A stretch of DNA of 64,000 bases from Pararhizobium gei (GCF_029223885.1 NZ_CP119409.1:2878001-2942000); one strand, 5' to 3'; counted from the first letter of the stretch, positions 50,899 to 59,999 are shown. The notes: generated by a model not told the origin, from the sequence alone. Translations and numbers: made by a program.

Positions 50899-52665
50899 TC
50901 AGGGAGGAGGAACAAGACCCGATACTTGGCTCTCTTTCAACCTGGCAAGCATATCGTCACCAGAAGCGGGGTACGCGATGGCATAGCCCTGCAGGATATG
51001 ACAGCCGAGCCGCGCCAGTATCTTTGCATGTTCAAGCGTCTCGACACCTTCCGCCACGACTTCGATATTCAGCGCCTTGGCTATATCGACAATCGACCGG
51101 ATAAGCCTCTTCTGTTCGCGGGACGTCGTTACCGGCATGACAAGGCGCCGGTCGATCTTCAACCGCCGCGGCTTTACCCTGATGAGCCCGATGATCGAGG
51201 CATGGCCGGAACCGAAATCATCGATTTCGACATCGATGCCCATCGCCTTCAGGGCCGCCACATTGGCAAGGATCCCGTCTTCACTGTCATCGAGGAAGAT
51301 CGTCTCCAGGAGTTCGAACGACAGCGTGTCCGGCTCGATATCCAATTGCAGCAACTCGTCGATCAGCGGCGGATCCGCCAGGCGCGCGCCGGATACGTTC
51401 ACCGCGATCCTTGGCACCCGGACACCCTGCCGCATCCATGACTTTCGATCGTTCAACGCGGCTTTCAGGATCGCCGCATCAAGTTCACCCATTTTTCCGA
51501 GATTTCCGGCGATGGGTAGAAACTCCCCGGGCAGAAGCAGGCCCCGCTTCGGATGGCGCCAGCGGGCGAGGCACTCCAGCCCAACAATCTGGCGTGTCCC
51601 TGCATCGACCTGAGCCTGATAGAACGGGACGAACTCGCCTTTTTGGAGACCGCGTTCGAACTGCCGGGCGATGCGGCGCTCATCGGCGATCTCAGCCTTC
51701 AATTGCGCGGAGAATACCTCCACCCTTCCCCGGCCAAGCCGTTTGGCGCGGTGAAGGGCAATGTCCGCCTCCGGCAGAAGGTCCGACATATTATCCCGGC
51801 TCGCACAGGCGATACCAACGGACGCGCCGATCAAGATGACCTCGTCAAGGTGCCGCACGGTCTGTCGCAATTGCAGGACGACACGGTTGGCAATGGTCTT
51901 GAGATCATCCAGCCTGGCATAATTGGTGAAGAGCACGGCAAATTCATCGCCACTGATCCGCGCGACAAATGTACTCTCCGGCAAAATCGCCCTCAAGCGG
52001 GTCGTGGCGTCCTTCAGGACTTCGTCGCCCCCGGCGTGACCGGCAGTGTCGTTGACTTGCTTGAACCGGTCGAGCCCGACATGCAGGACAGCCAGTTTCT
52101 CGACGCTGTCATCCCGCGAAAGTTCGCCAAGGTAACGGTCGAACAGGCGCCTGTTTGGCAGGCCCGTCAGATAATCGTGGTCCGCAGCATATTCTATTCG
52201 CCGCGTACTCGCCTCAAGCGCGACCGCGCGCGCTTCGGCAATGGCAGTCTGCCTTTGCAGTTCATTGTTAAGTTTCACATCGGAGGTCACATCCCATTCG
52301 ACGCCGATGAAGATAATTTTTCCACTTTCCTCGAAGCAATGCGCCCGGGAACGCAGATTTCGGATCTCCCCATTTGGCAGCACGATCCGGTATTGCGAAT
52401 GATAGGTTTCCCGTCCCTGGAGCGCAGCGTCGAAATCCGCAAGCGCTCTCTCCCTGTCGTCAGGATGGACACTGTTTGTCCATATATCGGCATTAACGCA
52501 GCCGGCCATGCCTTCTGTGCCGTAGAGCCGATGCATCTGCAGATCCCAGATGACTTCATCGGTCTGCGTATCATGCTCCCACACCCCGATTTGCGAGGCA
52601 TCGAGGGCCAAGCCCAGCCGACGAAGAATATTCTGGAATTCCTGCTCGGTCCTCGCAGCCTTCAT
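50899..52665 (-). CDS. PAS-GGDEF-EAL cyclic-di-GMP signalling protein
   Basis: A 588-residue cytoplasmic protein: PAS sensor at residues 15-130, diguanylate cyclase (GGDEF) domain at about 160-330, phosphodiesterase (EAL) domain at about 345-580. The cyclase signature reads Ser-Gly-Asp-Glu-Phe (238-242), an accepted active variant. In the EAL domain the first motif reads Glu-Cys-Leu instead of Glu-Ala-Leu; other catalytic residues are present ('IAVNVSGARL', 'EIDDFGSGHASI', 'LKIDRR', 'VVAEGVET', 'LQGYAIAYP'). Both activities are possible. No membrane segment is present. Confidence 0.94.
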   Translation of the reverse strand: MKAARTEQEFQNILRRLGLALDASQIGVWEHDTQTDEVIWDLQMHRLYGTEGMAGCVNADIWTNSVHPDDRERALADFDAALQGRETYHSQYRIVLPNGEIRNLRSRAHCFEESGKIIFIGVEWDVTSDVKLNNELQRQTAIAEARAVALEASTRRIEYAADHDYLTGLPNRRLFDRYLGELSRDDSVEKLAVLHVGLDRFKQVNDTAGHAGGDEVLKDATTRLRAILPESTFVARISGDEFAVLFTNYARLDDLKTIANRVVLQLRQTVRHLDEVILIGASVGIACASRDNMSDLLPEADIALHRAKRLGRGRVEVFSAQLKAEIADERRIARQFERGLQKGEFVPFYQAQVDAGTRQIVGLECLARWRHPKRGLLLPGEFLPIAGNLGKMGELDAAILKAALNDRKSWMRQGVRVPRIAVNVSGARLADPPLIDELLQLDIEPDTLSFELLETIFLDDSEDGILANVAALKAMGIDVEIDDFGSGHASIIGLIRVKPRRLKIDRRLVMPVTTSREQKRLIRSIVDIAKALNIEVVAEGVETLEHAKILARLGCHILQGYAIAYPASGDDMLARLKESQVSGLVPPP

Positions 52666-52846
52666 TGGATTCTCTGTGAGCAGTACAGCGCCATATGAAC
52701 GCTGTTTTCATATATGATGAAGAAAAATAGCATAGCCCGCGGGAAACCGTGAGCGGCAAACTGCAATTACAGACGTTCACATTCAACTATTTGTATCTTC
52801 GATGTCCTGATGGGCGAATGAGGTGCTGCGGGCAAAGCTCGGCGAA

Positions 52847-52875
52847 TTGACACGCATTGCATGACATCATAATCA
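52847..52875 (+). promoter_or_regulatory. sigma-70-type promoter of the cobalamin-riboswitch transcript
   Basis: TTGACA (52847-52852), 17-nt spacer, TAATCA (52870-52875). Predicted start near 52883, just ahead of the riboswitch aptamer. The -35 box is a perfect consensus. Confidence 0.75.
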
Positions 52876-52887
52876 TTCATGGATCAA

Positions 52888-53125
52888 ACGGTTCTCGTGA
52901 AAGCGAACGCTTTCAGGGAGTAAACGGGAATGTGATGGATGGACCCGTTCCGGGCATCCCAATCACGGCCGACCCCGCGACTGTAGAGCGGTTAGAAGCT
53001 GTCATGCCGGTAATACGGCAAAAGCCACTGTGGTAATGGCCCTGCGCCTGAACCTTGGGAAGGCGAGAAAGCTTCGTTGGTGCAAAGCACCTGACGCCGC
53101 GAGCCAGGAAACCTGCCGGTTGATG
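52888..53125 (+). promoter_or_regulatory. cobalamin riboswitch
   Basis: The B12 element is seen in order: ACGGTTCTCG, 'CTTTCAGGGAGTAAACGGGAA' core pieces near 52910, 'GACCCCGCGACTGTAGAGCG' at 52974, 'GCCACTGTGG' at 53021, 'TTGGGAAGGCG' at 53056 and the B12-box 'GAGCCAGGAAACCTGCC' at 53101. It is followed by a perfect 14-nt palindrome (53146-53159) and the GGAGG site of cbtB. It shuts off cbtB-cbtA when adenosylcobalamin is plentiful. Confidence 0.95.
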
Positions 53126-53179
53126 AAGGGCATAGGGCCCATATGGTGGGATATCCCACGCGCCATCACGGAGGTTGTT

Positions 53180-53356
53180 ATGGCAACGACGACTGCTTCG
53201 AGCATTTCGCTCTCTCTCAACGACCGCATCACGGCTGGAATCATCGCTCTCCTGGTTGGCGGTTTTCTGGTTTTTGGAGCCGGTCTCGCGAATTCGGCTG
53301 TATTGCACGATACAGCCCACGACGTTCGCCATTCCTATGGTTTCCCCTGCCATTGA
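53180..53356 (+). CDS. cbtB: cobalt transporter subunit CbtB
   Basis: A 58-residue membrane protein with one span (residues about 17-38) and the C-terminal histidine-rich metal motif 'HDTAHDVRHSYGFPCH', the hallmark of CbtB. ATG at 53180 has GGAGG at good spacing. Together with CbtA, encoded 175 nt downstream, it forms a predicted cobalt uptake system. It lies directly under the cobalamin riboswitch, which agrees with cobalt supply for B12 synthesis. Confidence 0.93.
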   Translation: MATTTASSISLSLNDRITAGIIALLVGGFLVFGAGLANSAVLHDTAHDVRHSYGFPCH

Positions 53357-53365
53357 CCCCCTGAT

Positions 53366-53424
53366 GTGAAAGACCCTGCGTCTTTCACCTTGCGGCAAAC
53401 CGGCTTGTACCCTGCGGTACAGTG
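53366..53424 (+). other. two short hairpins in the cbtB-cbtA gap
   Basis: TGAAAGAC-CCTGC-GTCTTTCA (53366-53386) and GTACC-CTGC-GGTAC (about 53407-53420) are adjacent hairpins with the same loop sequence CTGC and no U-tract. They may set the relative output of the two genes. Function not known. Confidence 0.5.
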
Positions 53425-53531
53425 TGCCGATCGCGTCCCGGTGACCGACCTGGGCGCGTTTTGCCATGGCATTTTCTGTGCGAAGCCGGTGCGCAGGCGC
53501 CTCTCCGCTCGTCTCAACCGGGGAAACTGAA

Positions 53532-54302
53532 ATGATTATCAAAACCATCATGGCCGCCTTGGTGGCTGGGCTGATTGCCGGCGTTTTCACGACGGTGGCG
53601 CAGTCGGCCCGTGTCGTGCCGATCATCCTTCATGCGGAGGAATACGAGGGGAAGGAACCCTCTGCGGAACAGCCTGCAGGCATCGACGGACATCACCAGC
53701 AGTCGTCTCTCGGGACAGCGTCCGGCTTTCACGGATTGATGGCCGCACTGTCTCCTGTCACTCCGGCCTTTGCGCATGAAGGCGAGCATGACGAAGGTAG
53801 TGGCATCATGTTCGGCATGAGCCGCTTCACCGGAACGCTGTTTGCCAACCTGGTAGCCGGAGCCGGCTTCAGCCTGCTTCTGACCGCCGCCAGCCTCTTG
53901 AGCGGCTACCCGGTAACAGTGCGAAACGGGGTGCTATGGGGTGCCTGCGGCTGGCTTGCCGTGCATCTCCTGCCAGCGGTTGGGCTTCCGCCGGAGCTGC
54001 CCGGTTTCCCGGCGGCGGACCTCCAGCAACGCCAGATCTGGTGGGTGGCGGCGGTTGTTCTCTCCGTAGCTGGCCTGCATCTCCTGGTGCTTCGCACCGA
54101 GATCGCCTCAAAAATTGGCGGCCTGGTGTTCATTGCCATGCCGCATGTCTACGGCGCACCGCAGCCTGTGGATATGTCCAGCACTGTTCCGGCCCTGCTC
54201 GGTGCGGAATTCGCCGTCGCAGCCCTCGCCACGGCGCTCGCCTCCTGGCTGTTTCTCGGCTTCGTTACGGGCTTGATCAACGACCGTTTTCTGAAGGCAT
54301 AA
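53532..54302 (+). CDS. cbtA: cobalt transporter CbtA
   Basis: A 256-residue membrane protein with about six spans, first at residues 5-22. A His-rich periplasmic loop ('GIDGHHQQSS', 'FAHEGEHDEG') precedes the second span and probably binds metal. 'WLAVHLLPAVGLPPELPG' and 'AMPHVYGAPQP' are conserved in CbtA. GGGGA precedes the ATG. It is the second gene of the riboswitch-controlled transcript. Confidence 0.93.
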   Translation: MIIKTIMAALVAGLIAGVFTTVAQSARVVPIILHAEEYEGKEPSAEQPAGIDGHHQQSSLGTASGFHGLMAALSPVTPAFAHEGEHDEGSGIMFGMSRFTGTLFANLVAGAGFSLLLTAASLLSGYPVTVRNGVLWGACGWLAVHLLPAVGLPPELPGFPAADLQQRQIWWVAAVVLSVAGLHLLVLRTEIASKIGGLVFIAMPHVYGAPQPVDMSSTVPALLGAEFAVAALATALASWLFLGFVTGLINDRFLKA

Positions 54303-54306
54303 GCCG

Positions 54307-55158
54307 TTATCGACCGCCTGCGCCTTCGAGATGCGCGCGCAGGCGGTCTTTTCGCGTCCGTTCGTCCAACAGCACGCAGACGTCGCAAAAACGCCCGTCT
54401 TTCGTGCGGTAAAAGAGGCAGCAACCGCTGCGCAGCCGGAAGAAGCGGCCGCTGAGAATACCTTCGATATTCGTTTCTACATATTCAAAATGGACGTCGA
54501 ACGACAGCGGCGATCCGGATTTGCGGACAAGGGAGCGGGCAAGCCCCATCGCCCGTTTCTCATCGCAGAGCGCGATGCCGACATCAAGAAATGCCCCGGT
54601 AAGGCCATCCGCAGCAAGCCGCCACAGCGCTGTCGGCGACAGCCCGCTTCGGCTGGCTATCGTATTCACGACGGGGCGAAGGCCTGCAACGAAACCATCG
54701 TGAAACGCCGCCAGCGGATCCGAGCCGCTTGCGAAATCGCTGAAACAAAAGTGGAGGCGGCGGGCATCCGCCGGTCGATTTTGTAAGGTCTTTTCGCCCA
54801 AAGGCTCGAACCTTACAGCGAGCGTCGATGGATCGAGATCAATCACCCGGCCCGTTTTGAGAAACAGCGCCCCCACAGCAATGCTGAGATGGTGGCTGTA
54901 GAACGCCATGAGATGGGCGCCACGGACCCGGTCGTCCATTCCGGCTGCAAACTGGGTCTGGTAGCCCATCAATACCTCGACGAACGCACCTTCAGGATCC
55001 CAGGCTTGGTCAGCATTTTCAAAACGGCTAAAGCTCGTCCGTTGGGACAGGGCGACATCGGGGAAGCGCTCGGCCTGCCAGGCAAGCGCTTCACTCAGGT
55101 CATCGCCCGAGGGAAATGACGGCTTGTCGCCGAAATCCGCTTGCTCTGCCAAATCCAT
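54307..55158 (-). CDS. FhuF-like ferric-siderophore reductase
   Basis: A 283-residue protein whose C-terminus has 'SGCCLFYRTKDGRFCDVC', the Cys-Cys-x10-Cys-x2-Cys 2Fe-2S motif of the FhuF family, in a different overall context from the FhuF at 48301. The N-terminal two thirds are family-variable. It may reduce siderophore-bound iron. The stop lies 5 nt from the convergent cbtA stop. ATG at 55158 has no strong ribosome site, so the start is uncertain. It is 30 nt downstream of the glycoamylase-like gene on the same strand. Confidence 0.82.
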   Translation of the reverse strand: MDLAEQADFGDKPSFPSGDDLSEALAWQAERFPDVALSQRTSFSRFENADQAWDPEGAFVEVLMGYQTQFAAGMDDRVRGAHLMAFYSHHLSIAVGALFLKTGRVIDLDPSTLAVRFEPLGEKTLQNRPADARRLHFCFSDFASGSDPLAAFHDGFVAGLRPVVNTIASRSGLSPTALWRLAADGLTGAFLDVGIALCDEKRAMGLARSLVRKSGSPLSFDVHFEYVETNIEGILSGRFFRLRSGCCLFYRTKDGRFCDVCVLLDERTRKDRLRAHLEGAGGR

Positions 55159-55187
55159 CGACCATCCGTTTCGAAGACCCGTTTATC

Positions 55188-56495
55188 TCAAAGCCAGCCG
55201 TCCGAAAACCCGGCGACTTTCAAACCCCGTGCCATCACGGGATGCTCGCGCATCCGTCTCCAGAACAAGCCACTGCGATGGTTTTCGATCATCATCACCA
55301 GAAGGCCCTGGTCAAGACCAATGATCCGGCTGTTGAGCCAGCCCTCCGATGTCTTTGACGGAATGCTCGGGTTGAAGCTCCCGACAAATTGCCCGTTTTC
55401 AAGCACGCCCGGATAGGCCGCAATGATGTTGCGCGTCGCAGAGATCGCCGCCTCCGGCGCGTGGGCGACCGAGGCCAATGGCGCCCAGGGGGCAACAGTG
55501 CCGTCATCCGGCCCGAGTGGCGCTCCCCGCGCCGCATAACCTGAAAAATCCTGCCGCCTGCCGTCATAAAGGCGGCGCGGTCGTAGCGGCCCGTCACAAG
55601 CCGTCAGTCCCCAAAGATTCGGCCCATAACCGGCAAAACGTCCGGGATTTCGGATCGCATACGCCCTTTGAACCGAGATGGCCCGGCAGGTGTTCTCGAA
55701 ATAATCGGTCTGCTTTTGCCTCATGGGCGCGTCGCGAATGCCACGAAAATCGATCCAGGCCTGCGAAAACAGGTGCGTGAACAGGGGACCGGCATAAAGG
55801 AATGGCCGATCATCCACCGTCATCCAGTCGAAATGACGCGTAAACGCATCATAGCTTTCCTTGCCGATCGGAAAGGACGGCGAAGCGAGCGCCAAAACAT
55901 AGAGAATGTGCGCCTCGCTGTAACACGTCCAGTGGTAGGGCAAAAATCCACTACGGGGCTTCCAGGCCAGCCACAGGGCTCCCTGCCCATCCGCCGCCCA
56001 GGCCCAGTTTGCGCGCGCGTAAAGCATGGCGGCAAGCGAGCGGATTTCCGCCTCAACCGGATCGTTCTCTTCAAAATAAGCTGCGGCTGTCAGCATGCCG
56101 GCAATCAGGATGGCGCTGTCGATCAGCGACAACTCGCTGCGCCAGGCGCGGGCTCCCGTCCTCATGTCGAGAAAATGATAGTAGAGGCCCTTGTATCCCG
56201 TTGCGTCGCGGTCGCGACTTTGTGGGCTTTGCGCAAAAAATCTCAAGGTGGAAAGCGCTCGTCCCGCTGCATCTGTGCGCGAGATCCAGTGTCGTTCGAC
56301 CCCGGCCGCATAAGCCGACAGGCCAAACCCCGTGGCGGCGATGCTACAGGGCGAACCCGGCTGGGAGGTGTCGGCAATCAGCCCATTGTCCGGGTTCGCG
56401 TGGTCCAGAAAGTATTCGAATGCGGCTTTCTGGAGCCGGTCGATGAGCGCAGTATCGCTATCATTCTTCAGAAGCATTCCGTCAATCACTCCCAT
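55188..56495 (-). CDS. glycoamylase-like (PF10091 / GH144-type) protein
   Basis: A 435-residue alpha/alpha-barrel protein of the glycoamylase-like family, also found as a domain in cyclic beta-1,2-glucan synthase. Characteristic pieces are 'AAFEYFLDHANPDNGLIADTS', 'ATGFGLSAYAAGVER', 'GYKGLYYHFLDMRTG', 'ELSLIDSAILIAGML', 'YSEAHILYVLALASP' and 'WGLTACDGP'. No signal peptide is present, so it would act in the cytoplasm. Members characterised so far act on beta-1,2-glucans; that substrate is plausible in a rhizobium but not shown. An ATG six codons in is an alternative start. Confidence 0.85.
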   Translation of the reverse strand: MGVIDGMLLKNDSDTALIDRLQKAAFEYFLDHANPDNGLIADTSQPGSPCSIAATGFGLSAYAAGVERHWISRTDAAGRALSTLRFFAQSPQSRDRDATGYKGLYYHFLDMRTGARAWRSELSLIDSAILIAGMLTAAAYFEENDPVEAEIRSLAAMLYARANWAWAADGQGALWLAWKPRSGFLPYHWTCYSEAHILYVLALASPSFPIGKESYDAFTRHFDWMTVDDRPFLYAGPLFTHLFSQAWIDFRGIRDAPMRQKQTDYFENTCRAISVQRAYAIRNPGRFAGYGPNLWGLTACDGPLRPRRLYDGRRQDFSGYAARGAPLGPDDGTVAPWAPLASVAHAPEAAISATRNIIAAYPGVLENGQFVGSFNPSIPSKTSEGWLNSRIIGLDQGLLVMMIENHRSGLFWRRMREHPVMARGLKVAGFSDGWL

Positions 56496-56637
56496 GGCGC
56501 GAGTCGAACACAGCCGGCCTTCGGGTGCAAATCACCGATTGTTGAACTTCAACGCCTGCAAAATCATCGCCCCTGAGCTAAGCTGTGTTACAGTTTTCTT
56601 GTTTTCCGCGACAGGAAGCCGTGATTGGACAGCTCTA

Positions 56638-57411
56638 ATGTTCACAACACTCGCTCTGCTCTTTGCTCTGTCCGGCACGGCTGCGGCTTCCGTGGCGGCT
56701 GGTCCGGAAGTCGATGTGGCACTGGTGCTCGCCGTCGACATGTCCGGCTCCATGGATCTCGATGAAGCGCGGGTTCAGCGCACGGGGTATGTCGAGGCGT
56801 TGCGCCATCCCGACTTTGTCAACGCGGTCACGGCCGGTCTCAACGGCCGTATTGCCATCAGTTATTTCGAATGGGCTGGCAGCGTCAACGAGACATCCCT
56901 GGCGGGTTGGCATGTCATCGAAAAGAAAAGCGATGCAGACGCATTCGCCGATCTGCTTGCCGAGCGACCGGTCTACACGCGCCGCGGAACATCGATCTCG
57001 AATGCGATCGCCTTCGCATCCAAACTTTTGGATGCCGGTGCCCCCACCGCCATGCGGAGGGTGATCGATGTGTCAGGCGACGGACCGAACAATCTGGGGC
57101 CGCCGGTGTACCCGGCACGGGAGAAGGCCGTCGCCAAGGGCATCGTGATCAACGGTCTTGCCATCCTCATCCGGCCATCGGGCAGCGCCGGGCCACTCGA
57201 CCGGTATTACGCCGATTGCGTGATCGGCGGTCCGGGCTCCTTCGTCCTGCCGGTTCATCGTGCCGAAGATTTCTCGGTAGCAATCCGGCAGAAGCTGGTG
57301 ATGGAAATCAGTGGCGCGCCCGCCGCGGAACGCGTCGTACCCGTTCAAGCGGCACCGCCGACGGATTGTCTGATCGGTGAAAAACTGCGTCCGAATTTTC
57401 TGGAGCGGTAG
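56638..57411 (+). CDS. DUF1194 (VWA-like) exported protein
   Basis: A 257-residue protein with a signal peptide (MFTTLALLFALSGTAAASVAA) and a von Willebrand A-like domain with a MIDAS-type 'DMSGSM' motif, 'RIAISYFEWAG', 'RRGTSISNAIAFA' and 'VIDVSGDGPNN', all typical of DUF1194. It should be periplasmic and bind a divalent metal; its partner is unknown. It is divergent from the glycoamylase-like gene. There is no strong ribosome site at the ATG. Confidence 0.88.
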   Translation: MFTTLALLFALSGTAAASVAAGPEVDVALVLAVDMSGSMDLDEARVQRTGYVEALRHPDFVNAVTAGLNGRIAISYFEWAGSVNETSLAGWHVIEKKSDADAFADLLAERPVYTRRGTSISNAIAFASKLLDAGAPTAMRRVIDVSGDGPNNLGPPVYPAREKAVAKGIVINGLAILIRPSGSAGPLDRYYADCVIGGPGSFVLPVHRAEDFSVAIRQKLVMEISGAPAAERVVPVQAAPPTDCLIGEKLRPNFLER

Positions 57412-57473
57412 CGCTCAAGCGAGCAACAAAACAGCGTTTAGGTGCCAAAGGCAGTGGACGGAGCGACTGTTGT

Positions 57474-58205
57474 TCAACCCGGCGCAAAGGCGGACAGTGC
57501 ACCTGAATAGGGCTTCGCGAGGGGTGCCGCATAGGATCCGCGCTTGCTGGTCGTCAACCGCTGCGCAACCAGCGCCTCCGCCTGCTTGACCGCCGCCGAG
57601 ACGCCATCGATGACTGGGACACCATATTCCTGCTGCAGCGCATAGGCGAGATCGGCCATGCCGGCACAGCCGAGCACGATGGCCTCGGCCCGATCTTCAG
57701 CAAGAGCAAGCTCGATCTGCCTGCGGAGCTTGCCAATCGCCCCGGAGGCCGGGTCTTCAAGTTCGAGGACCGGAATATCCGCCGCCCGGACGATGGCTCT
57801 GCCGCCGAAACCATAGTGCCGCGACAGGTTCTCGAGCAAAACCCGGGACCGTTCGAGGGTGGTCACAACGGTGAACCTCTGGGCGAGAAATCCGGCCGTC
57901 ACCAGGGCGCATTCACAGAGCCCGAGCACGGGGAAGCCCGCAAGCGATCGCGCGGCATCGAGCCCGGTGTCGTCGAAACAGGCGATCACAGCGGCCTGTA
58001 CTCCCTCTGCCTCGCCTTTTTTGATCTCGGCCAGCAACCCCGGCAGAGCCAGTGCACCGTCATAATGCCCCTCTATCGACGCCGGCCCCATTTGCGCGGT
58101 CGCAGCAATGATTTCGGTACCTGCTCCCGCGACGGCACGCGCGGCATCTGCCGCCTTGTCCGTCATGGACCGGGTGGTGTTGGGGTTGACGACAAGAATG
58201 CGCAT
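57474..58205 (-). CDS. Asp/Glu/hydantoin racemase family protein
   Basis: A 243-residue racemase (HyuE/HpxA type). The N-terminus 'RILVVNPNTTRSMTD' is diagnostic, and the two catalytic Cys are in 'AAVIACFDDTG' and 'IVLGCAGMADL'. Such enzymes interconvert D- and L-hydantoins or allantoin. It is 8 nt downstream of an ABC permease gene on the same strand and ends the operon of the importer encoded at 58213-62537. It could serve the hydantoin-type chemistry at 16570-24082, which is a guess. Confidence 0.92.
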   Translation of the reverse strand: MRILVVNPNTTRSMTDKAADAARAVAGAGTEIIAATAQMGPASIEGHYDGALALPGLLAEIKKGEAEGVQAAVIACFDDTGLDAARSLAGFPVLGLCECALVTAGFLAQRFTVVTTLERSRVLLENLSRHYGFGGRAIVRAADIPVLELEDPASGAIGKLRRQIELALAEDRAEAIVLGCAGMADLAYALQQEYGVPVIDGVSAAVKQAEALVAQRLTTSKRGSYAAPLAKPYSGALSAFAPG

Positions 58206-58212
58206 TGCGGGA

Positions 58213-59034
58213 TCAGATCACTTTCGCTTGCCTGCGGCGCATCACAAGAATGATGGCAAGCGCAAACAGGATGATGGAGAAGGAGAACAGCGTCGTCACC
58301 GTACCCAGAGCGTAGAGCACCGGCGTCGTCACATTGGTCGTCATGCCGTAGATTTCGAGCGGCAGCGTGTTGTAGGTGCCGGATGTCATCAGTGTCCGGG
58401 CAAACTCGTCATAGGAAAGCGTGAAGCCGAACAGGCCGACGCCGATGAGGCTGGGTGCAATCATGGGCAGAAGAACGTGGCGGAACGTCTGCCAGGACGT
58501 CGCGCCCAGATCCCGCGCCGCTTCCTCATAGGACGGCGAGAAGCGATTGAAGACGGCAAACATGATCAACACACCGAAGGGCAGCGTCCAAGTGAGATGC
58601 GCTCCAAAAGCCGAAGAATACCAGGCAGGCTTCAGGCCGAGCTGCTGGAAGACGACGCCGATGCCCAGCGAAATGATGATAGAGGGAACCACGAGGCTTG
58701 CGACCGTGAGGTAGAACAGCGCCGTCGCCCCCTTGAACTTGCGGCGAAAGGCAAGACCGGCCAGCAGCGACACCACGACATTGACGACCATCACCATGAC
58801 GCCGAGCGAGAAGGACCGTTTGAAGGAGGCCCCGAAATCGCCGACCGCCTGCTGTTCGAACAGATTGTAGAACCAGTGCACGGACACGCCGTTGAGCGGG
58901 AAGGTCAACCCTCCGTCAGGGCCCTGGAAGGAGAGAATGAGGACGGCTGAAAGAGGTCCGTAGAGGAACAGCACGAACAGAACGAAGAAGGCGGCCAGCA
59001 CGTAGAATTCCAGGGTGCGTTTCTCGTGGCTCAT
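58213..59034 (-). CDS. polyamine-type ABC transporter permease 2 (PotC-like)
   Basis: A 273-residue permease with about six spans; 'LSYDEFARTLMTSG' is the PotC-type hallmark and the EAA loop is 'EEAARDLGATSWQTFRHVLLP' (about residues 170-190). It follows the first permease gene after one base. It is part of the five-gene minus-strand operon 62537-57474. Confidence 0.94.
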   Translation of the reverse strand: MSHEKRTLEFYVLAAFFVLFVLFLYGPLSAVLILSFQGPDGGLTFPLNGVSVHWFYNLFEQQAVGDFGASFKRSFSLGVMVMVVNVVVSLLAGLAFRRKFKGATALFYLTVASLVVPSIIISLGIGVVFQQLGLKPAWYSSAFGAHLTWTLPFGVLIMFAVFNRFSPSYEEAARDLGATSWQTFRHVLLPMIAPSLIGVGLFGFTLSYDEFARTLMTSGTYNTLPLEIYGMTTNVTTPVLYALGTVTTLFSFSIILFALAIILVMRRRQAKVI

Positions 59035-59035
59035 C

Positions 59036-59959
59036 TCACAGCTCCTTGCGGATGTCGACGACGCGCAGGATGGCGGCGACCATCAGAAGCACGACGATCA
59101 GAAGCACGACGGCGTTGGCGGCCGCGGCCGGATATTGCAGAAGCGACATCTGGTTCTTCATCATCAGCGCCACCGAGGCGCTCTGACCGCCGGACATGAC
59201 CTGCACCGTCGAGAAATCCGCCATGACCAGCGTCACCACGAAAATCGAGCCGATGGCGATCCCCGGCTTCGCCAGCGGCAGGATAACGTTCCAGAGGATC
59301 TGCCAGCCGCTGGCACCTGCGTCACGCGCCGCCTCGATCAGCGATTTGTCGATGCGCATCAGCGTGTTGAAGATCGGGGTCACCATGAACAGCGTGTTGA
59401 GATGCACCATGGCCAGCACCACGGCGAAATCGGAATAGAGCAGCCATTCGATCGGCGCCGGGATGATACCCATCTCGATCAGCGTCGTATTGACCAGACC
59501 ATTGCGGCCGAGCACCGGTATCCAGGAGATCATCCGGATGATGTTCGACGTCAGGAACGGCACCGTGCAGACGAGAAACAACACCATCTGCATCGTCGTG
59601 GTGCGGATGTGGAAGGCGAGGAAATAGGCGACCCAGAAGCCGATCGCGAGCGTCAGCACCCAGACCATCGCCGTGTATTTCAGCGTGTTGAGATAGGTTT
59701 TCCAGGTAACCCAGGAACCAAGCGTCTCGGCATAGTTGAGCGTCAGGAAATCGGGATAGAGCCCGGCGAAATCATAGTCCCAGAAACTGACGACCGTGAT
59801 CATCAGGATCGGTAGCAGAAAAAAGAACCCGAGGATGAGAATCAGCGGCGCTGCCTGGATATAGGAAGCCACCTGAGCCGCGACCTTTCCGATACGGGCG
59901 GCGAAAGCCGGCTTTTCGGCAGCTTCGATCTGCATGTCTTGCGTGATGGCTGCTGTCAC
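59036..59959 (-). CDS. polyamine-type ABC transporter permease 1 (PotB-like)
   Basis: About 307 residues with six spans and an EAA loop ('EAARDAGASGWQILWNVILP'). The start is probably the GTG at 59959, which has CGGAGA upstream; an ATG at 59935 is an alternative. The frame stays open to 60076, but that stretch lies in the palindromic repeat and is not conserved coding sequence. The downstream permease starts one base after its stop. Confidence 0.92.
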   Translation of the reverse strand: MTAAITQDMQIEAAEKPAFAARIGKVAAQVASYIQAAPLILILGFFFLLPILMITVVSFWDYDFAGLYPDFLTLNYAETLGSWVTWKTYLNTLKYTAMVWVLTLAIGFWVAYFLAFHIRTTTMQMVLFLVCTVPFLTSNIIRMISWIPVLGRNGLVNTTLIEMGIIPAPIEWLLYSDFAVVLAMVHLNTLFMVTPIFNTLMRIDKSLIEAARDAGASGWQILWNVILPLAKPGIAIGSIFVVTLVMADFSTVQVMSGGQSASVALMMKNQMSLLQYPAAAANAVVLLIVVLLMVAAILRVVDIRKEL

Positions 59960-59999
59960 GTGTCGGATCTCCGGTTTCTGCGGAATAGGCACTTGCGAT

